Shown: piece after piece, positions 59,563 to 64,000 of the stretch
How positions within the stretch are numbered: the first letter of the stretch is position 1
Layout of the letters: every line of letters begins with the position of its first letter
Made by a program: the position numbers and the translations under genes
NCBI GenBank assembly: GCA_030435675.1
Contig: CM059622.1
Coordinates: forward strand, 5,580,001-5,644,000
DNA length: 64,000 bases
Direction: 5' to 3'
Origin: Steinernema hermaphroditum
Lineage: Eukaryota > Nematoda > Chromadorea > Rhabditida > Steinernematidae
The notes under the pieces: model-generated
The model's input: only the letters and a program-made list of their open reading frames with translations
Told to the model about the DNA's origin: nothing
Database searches by the model: none

Positions 59563-61815
59563 GGAGGATTGGTTTTGAGATCAAAAGTCGGAGTGGAAGT
59601 GGACTCGAGAGGAGCTGAAGGCGGTTAGGAAGTGAGCGGGGCGAGGTAAACAGCGCGTCTCGGCTTCACGTGACTCATTTTGGTGAACGAGGACAGACAA
59701 AGGGGGAGGCGGTGATCGCCCGTGGAATAATGGAGTCAAAAGCCGGATTAAGGGCTAAGAGGCGTCTATGAGGAGGGGAAACTGATGTTTATTCACATGA
59801 ATTACTAAAGTGACTAATGGTCCAATACAATAGCCGACATCAGCGAGGCTTTCATTCCGAAAAACGGCTGAGACGTTCCTTTGTAGAGGGAGTATAAACT
59901 ACAAAGAGCGGGGGATACATACATATTGCCATTCGTGCTAAATCACCAATTTCGGGCAATACTGTAGGAATTTACGCTTGAAAATAGGGGATAGACTACG
60001 GTATTTATATACAAATGAATTTGTTTAGTGCAAGTCCAGGCGTTAGAATGGAATCGTAAAGAGGAACGTTTTCACTACAGTGGATTCATATTCTATGGGA
60101 ACTCACCCAGAGCGTATCCTCAGCCTTCTCTCTAATCCTTTGGGTGTATTCTGTAGTCTTTTAGCTAATGCTCTTGTTATTTATTCGGCCACATAGCCAT
60201 CAAACGATTATTCAGCTTGAAATAAAAAGCGAACGTTACGGTAAATGGACTGGAAGGAAAAACAAAAGTTCAACGGCTTTGACAACTCGTGAATACGGCT
60301 TAAGTGGTGCGCTTCCGAGAATCCATTTGGTGGGTGTTTTAGACCAGTCATATTCACTTTTTAGAGGCAAGTCTTAGGAAAACCCTTTGAAATGGATGAT
60401 AATAGAGGTATCACGGATGTTAATGGAGCGTATATAATCAACCATCTGGTGTTACGAGCTTCCTGAGCTAAGCAGAGTAATTTTCAAGCCTCAAGGACCA
60501 TCTAACCTAAGTACAGAACCATTACCAAGACTAAGGATTCGCACTCGACTCCGACTCAATGACTCGGCACTTTTTGACCCAACCCTATCCTAAACCAATT
60601 AGAAGTTAATGTATTCACGAGGAATCTTCTATAGAAACTACAGTATATTAAGTCTTTCTTCCGACATCTTAACGCATTAAAAGCAGGAAATACAGGAGAA
60701 AATATCAAATGTCTAAAGAATGTTGAACATCGGTATTGTGACCATGGCAGTCATAGAATAAAAAGACATGGGCTCTAAAGGAACAGTGGAAGATTAGCCT
60801 TTTGTGGAACTCCTACAAAAATCATCCAGGCCTAAAATGGGAAGGCCCTCGCTTGCCCCAGATAGGCCTTACGCAGATCTGGAACCAGCCGCTTGCAGAA
60901 CGATCCGAAGCAGAAGACTAGCGGAATCCGAAAAGAGCATCGCCGTCGCCGCCCCCTTTCGGTTCACTTCGCGATGTTCGCGACGATTACGGTAGCGCTC
61001 GAAGCGCTAATCCGATTGTGCCGCGCGAGTGAGCGGCGACCCCGTTAGGGAAAGGCGAAAAAGGGCGACAGGCTACGGTGGATCTGGATCGAGGAAGCCG
61101 ATCTCGGGGCGCGGCGGGCGAAAGTGAGGCGACGACCTTCGAAACCAATTTTCGGCGTTTTGCGCAATGACGGACGCTTTTTGTGGGAAGTGGCGCAGTC
61201 GTTCCCAGCCTTACACTTCATTTCATCCGCCACTGAATCCGTTCATCGCCGTTCTTAGCGCCAATTCTCCAATTTCGATTCAAAAATAAACAGTTGCGAG
61301 GGCGAAGGCCGTCGGAGCGCCGCTTTTTCTCCTTGCGGCGATCTCATTTGCATATTTTGTGAAATGAACCGGAGGAAGGTTACCCGCAGAGGCGGTTTCA
61401 CTTGATGACAGCTCTGGCGACGCGATGATCTTCTCAAGGCTCTTCTAGTTAATGACCACTCGTTTTGAGTTTTTACTTCTTTCGATGGTTCCTAAGTTTC
61501 TCTTTAGCTCGTGTATACAGTCCACGGAAGAGATAGGTTCTAGATACGTATTCTGGATCCTCCCGCAGATGGCTTTCTAGAGCATGTACAAAATGAAGGT
61601 GCCTAGACCTCCCCCTCCAGAAAAGATGCTCTGTTTGATTCTGTTCTCTCAGACTGATTGATATTATGGCATTATGTGAACAACAAACAGTGTGAGATGA
61701 CCCTTCATTACACTACCTAAAGCGACTTCAAATGGACAAACTGATAGGCATAATTCTTCTCCCCTTGCACAAAATTCTTTATATACAAATTAGTAACATA
61801 GTGGTGAGTGAACCA
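59563..61815. other. upstream of the knirps-type gene; no gene seen
   Basis: 2.25 kb without a supported exon, probably the regulatory region of the divergent minus-strand receptor gene. A CG-rich block lies at about 60930-61150. Confidence 0.4.
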
Positions 61816-63753
61816 CTACTTCTCCATCATTTCTTCTATCAGCTCGTCGACTGTGGCCACATAGACGAACTCCATTTCACCCTTAATCAATTCACTAACA
61901 TCTTCCTTCCTCACGGTACCTACCCCAAACTCGTCTTCAAACTTGAGATCACTGTCCCAATTCGACAGAATGATCCTTCGAACTCCATCCTTTTGTGCAG
62001 CCTTGGCCTTCCAGTACACAGCGTCGACTTTACGTATCCGTCCTGACAGTGTTATCGTCCCGGTTGTCGCCGAATCGCCTCGGATTCGTCGACCGCTGAC
62101 GAGCGAAAAGAGGGAGAGAAAGACCGAAGACATGTAGGACCGTCCGTCGCCGTGTTCAGAGAATTCAACCTTCACTGCCTTCTGAAATCAGCAATTTTGA
62201 GGGAAGATCTTAAGGAGAGACAACCTTAAAATTTCCATATTTATCGGGATTGTTCTTCAAGACGTTGAAGCACATGTCAAGTACAGTCGCCAATCTTTGT
62301 GTCTCATTCACTACTGCGTTAGTGAAGTAATATTCTGAGCGCGCGTAGACGACGCCTCCCTTGTTTCCTCCTACTCCTTCGCCCAGTCGTCCAAAGACGT
62401 TCCCCTCGATATGTCTATACTGACGTCCTGATTCTTGCCGCACTCCGAGCAGTCTTGACCCTCCAACGATTACCCTGTTGTCACTCTCAATGACCTTAAG
62501 GCGTTCTTCTGGACGTGTCCAGCAGTACGGCTCGACGCCGAGCTGCTGGAAGTAACTCCTGAACTCCGTCCACTCGCTCCTTCGGCTGAGAAGGAGGTCC
62601 AGAACGTCGGTCAGCTGCTTGACTCCGTTTTCGACTGTGTAGTCGTCGATGATCGCCTTCAAATCGTCGTCGCTGAATGGGGAGCGGTCCAGGTGGTGCT
62701 TCTCCAGAAGGGTCGGAAAAAGGATGTTCTTCGCTATCTCGAGTCGGCGTCTCGTCGGAAGACCGAATTTGAAAAAGTGAATCGGGGAGTACTGGATGAA
62801 ATCCCACGGCGAGCCTTCCTCTTTTTTCTCCAGGTTCTGAGAAAGGATGAAAATAGCGTTGCTGAGATCGAAAGGGATTCCTACGGATCTGAATGAGGCG
62901 ATAATTTTCCTTTTTAAGCTTCTAAGACTCAGAAAACTAATGTAAATGTGCCACACAGTCTGAACAAGCGATATAAATCCTCAGGTTTGCGGGCTCTCTC
63001 AATTATAGAACCATCATACAAAAATTAACTTTTGAAAGAGAGGGCTCACCTGTCGACAAAGGCGCGGCTCTTGCGCGGATCCGCCAGCTGATCAATTATC
63101 TTCCAACTCTTCCTCCTCCAAATCATTTCGATGTCGTCGAAGAAGATCACCGGATCGCAACATTTGGCCTCTTTCACGGCCTTCATCACCTGGCCCATCT
63201 GCCCCTTTGACCCGAGCAGGGATGCCGGACTGTTGCACTGCTCGAGGCGGATTTCTTGGAATGGCCTTCCCGTGATCCGAGCGATGTCTTCAGCCATTTC
63301 GCGTTGGCCGATGTTTTGAGGTCCGAACAAGTAGAGGTGGCTGTGCTTGGGATCACAACCCCGAACCAACTTTTCGATATCCATGACCTTCTTTTTGTTG
63401 GCTGGAAGCAAATCCGCGTAGGACCAGCGACCTTCCATGGTATCTCTAGAGAAAGACGCCTATGGCCGAAATTCAGATCACCTACTTTTGTTTAGTACTA
63501 TGTACTCCCCAGGGCAGATCCAAAATCTCTTCAAATTTAGCGATTTCTTCGGGATCCCGAAGCCGTTTGTGCTCGCGAAGCATTTCGGCCTTCTGTTCTG
63601 CAAGAAGCATTGCAGTGGACACAAACGACAAGTAGCCCGTATACCATCTCGCAAGCGGAGTCCCTCTATCTTCGAAAGTATGCTGGTTTCCTCCTCGGAC
63701 ATGGCGCTCCGAAGCTGATTTGGTGGACTATGAGAACTTTCTTCCATATCCAT
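61816..63753 (-). CDS. Lon-like protein with degenerate ATPase and protease sites
   Basis: Exons 63753-63645, 63597-63486, 63445-63050, 62888-62225 and 62181-61816 give 548 aa in phase. Order follows Lon: a helical stretch to LPWG, the AAA+ module, the small helical domain, then the protease fold (VKVEF-EHGDGRS, TTGTITLSGRI, KAAQKDGVRRIIL). The Walker A position reads GPQNIGQR (115-122) for GPPGVGKT, so the phosphate-binding Lys is Gln121. Walker B reads FFDD (175-178) with Asp for Glu. The catalytic Ser aligns with Ser442, but the catalytic Lys of the dyad aligns with Tyr483. The N-terminal substrate-binding domain is absent unless it lies in unseen exons upstream. By motif it is a pseudo-Lon; any role is unknown. 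It ends EEMMEK. Confidence 0.85.
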
Positions 63754-63978
63754 ATCTACAGAATGCGATGCAAACGAATTTGTGAACTGTTAGCCATCAT
63801 TGCAGGTGCAAGAATTTGCCTACAGCGACCGCACTGGCCTAGAGTGGATGGGGAATTTCTCCACCTACATACGCTTTTTCCGGCTTTTATTACGGCTTTT
63901 ATTAAACATTTATTTTGACACTAACATACTGAGTACTAGATATATAAAGGAGATAAAGGACTGGATATCGGGGATATT

Positions 63979-64000
63979 CTACTTCTCCATCATTTCTTCG
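63979..64000 (-). CDS. C-terminal end of a second Lon-like gene, cut by the window edge
   Basis: The last 22 bases encode, on the minus strand, EEMMEK and a stop. They match 21 of 21 nt with the end of the Lon-like gene at 61816-61836 (stop codon through CATTTCTTC). A tandem paralogue in the same orientation therefore very likely continues to the right. Confidence 0.65.

Overview
This window looks like nuclear DNA from a small ecdysozoan animal, most likely a nematode. Genes are split by many very short introns, mostly 39-48 nt, with TTTCAG or TTTAG acceptors. Several start codons sit directly behind an AG acceptor, which suggests spliced-leader trans-splicing. One small membrane protein ends in an acidic DYKTF-type tail of a kind I associate with nematodes. 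A tardigrade or mite cannot be excluded. All gene models were built by hand from reading frame, splice signals and remembered family sequences; none was checked against transcripts or databases.

Layout. 2.7-10.5 kb (+): p90 ribosomal S6 kinase with a distant first exon. 12.1-13.0 kb (+): single-exon F-box-like protein. 13.1-17.2 kb (-): complete Rho kinase (ROCK) in 16 exons. 20.1-20.6 kb (-): TMEM14-family protein, followed by tRNA-Met (20.9 kb, +) and a 69-residue one-helix membrane protein (21.1 kb, +). 21.4-24.7 kb (-): supervillin-like protein with a C-terminal headpiece. 27.2-34.8 kb: a 1.36-kb direct duplication flanks an orphan type I membrane protein (28.7-32.8 kb, +). 38.3-42.0 kb (+): EZH2-type histone H3K27 methyltransferase whose intron 4 holds a tRNA-like inverted-repeat element. 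42.3-46.6 kb: two PDCD6/ALG-2 paralogues (-) enclose tRNA-Asp (44.1 kb, +) and a small membrane protein (44.5 kb, +). 47.1-48.2 kb: a second, related inverted-repeat element. 48.7-50.9 kb (-): MANSC-domain type I membrane protein. 54-57 kb: repeats, including a tRNA-derived SINE candidate. 57.0-59.6 kb (-): knirps-type nuclear receptor without a ligand-binding domain. 61.8-63.8 kb (-): Lon-like protein with damaged ATPase and protease motifs; the tail of a tandem copy starts at the right edge.

The genes are mostly unrelated housekeeping, cytoskeletal and developmental genes, and I see no operon with a common pathway. ROCK and the supervillin-like gene both belong to actomyosin control, and the EZH2 and knirps-type genes are both repressors, but nothing in the sequence ties these pairs together. 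The most unusual parts are the two related inverted elements carrying tRNA-like modules, the degenerate Lon family, the knirps-type receptor with an enlarged DNA-binding domain, and the duplicated block around the orphan receptor-like gene.
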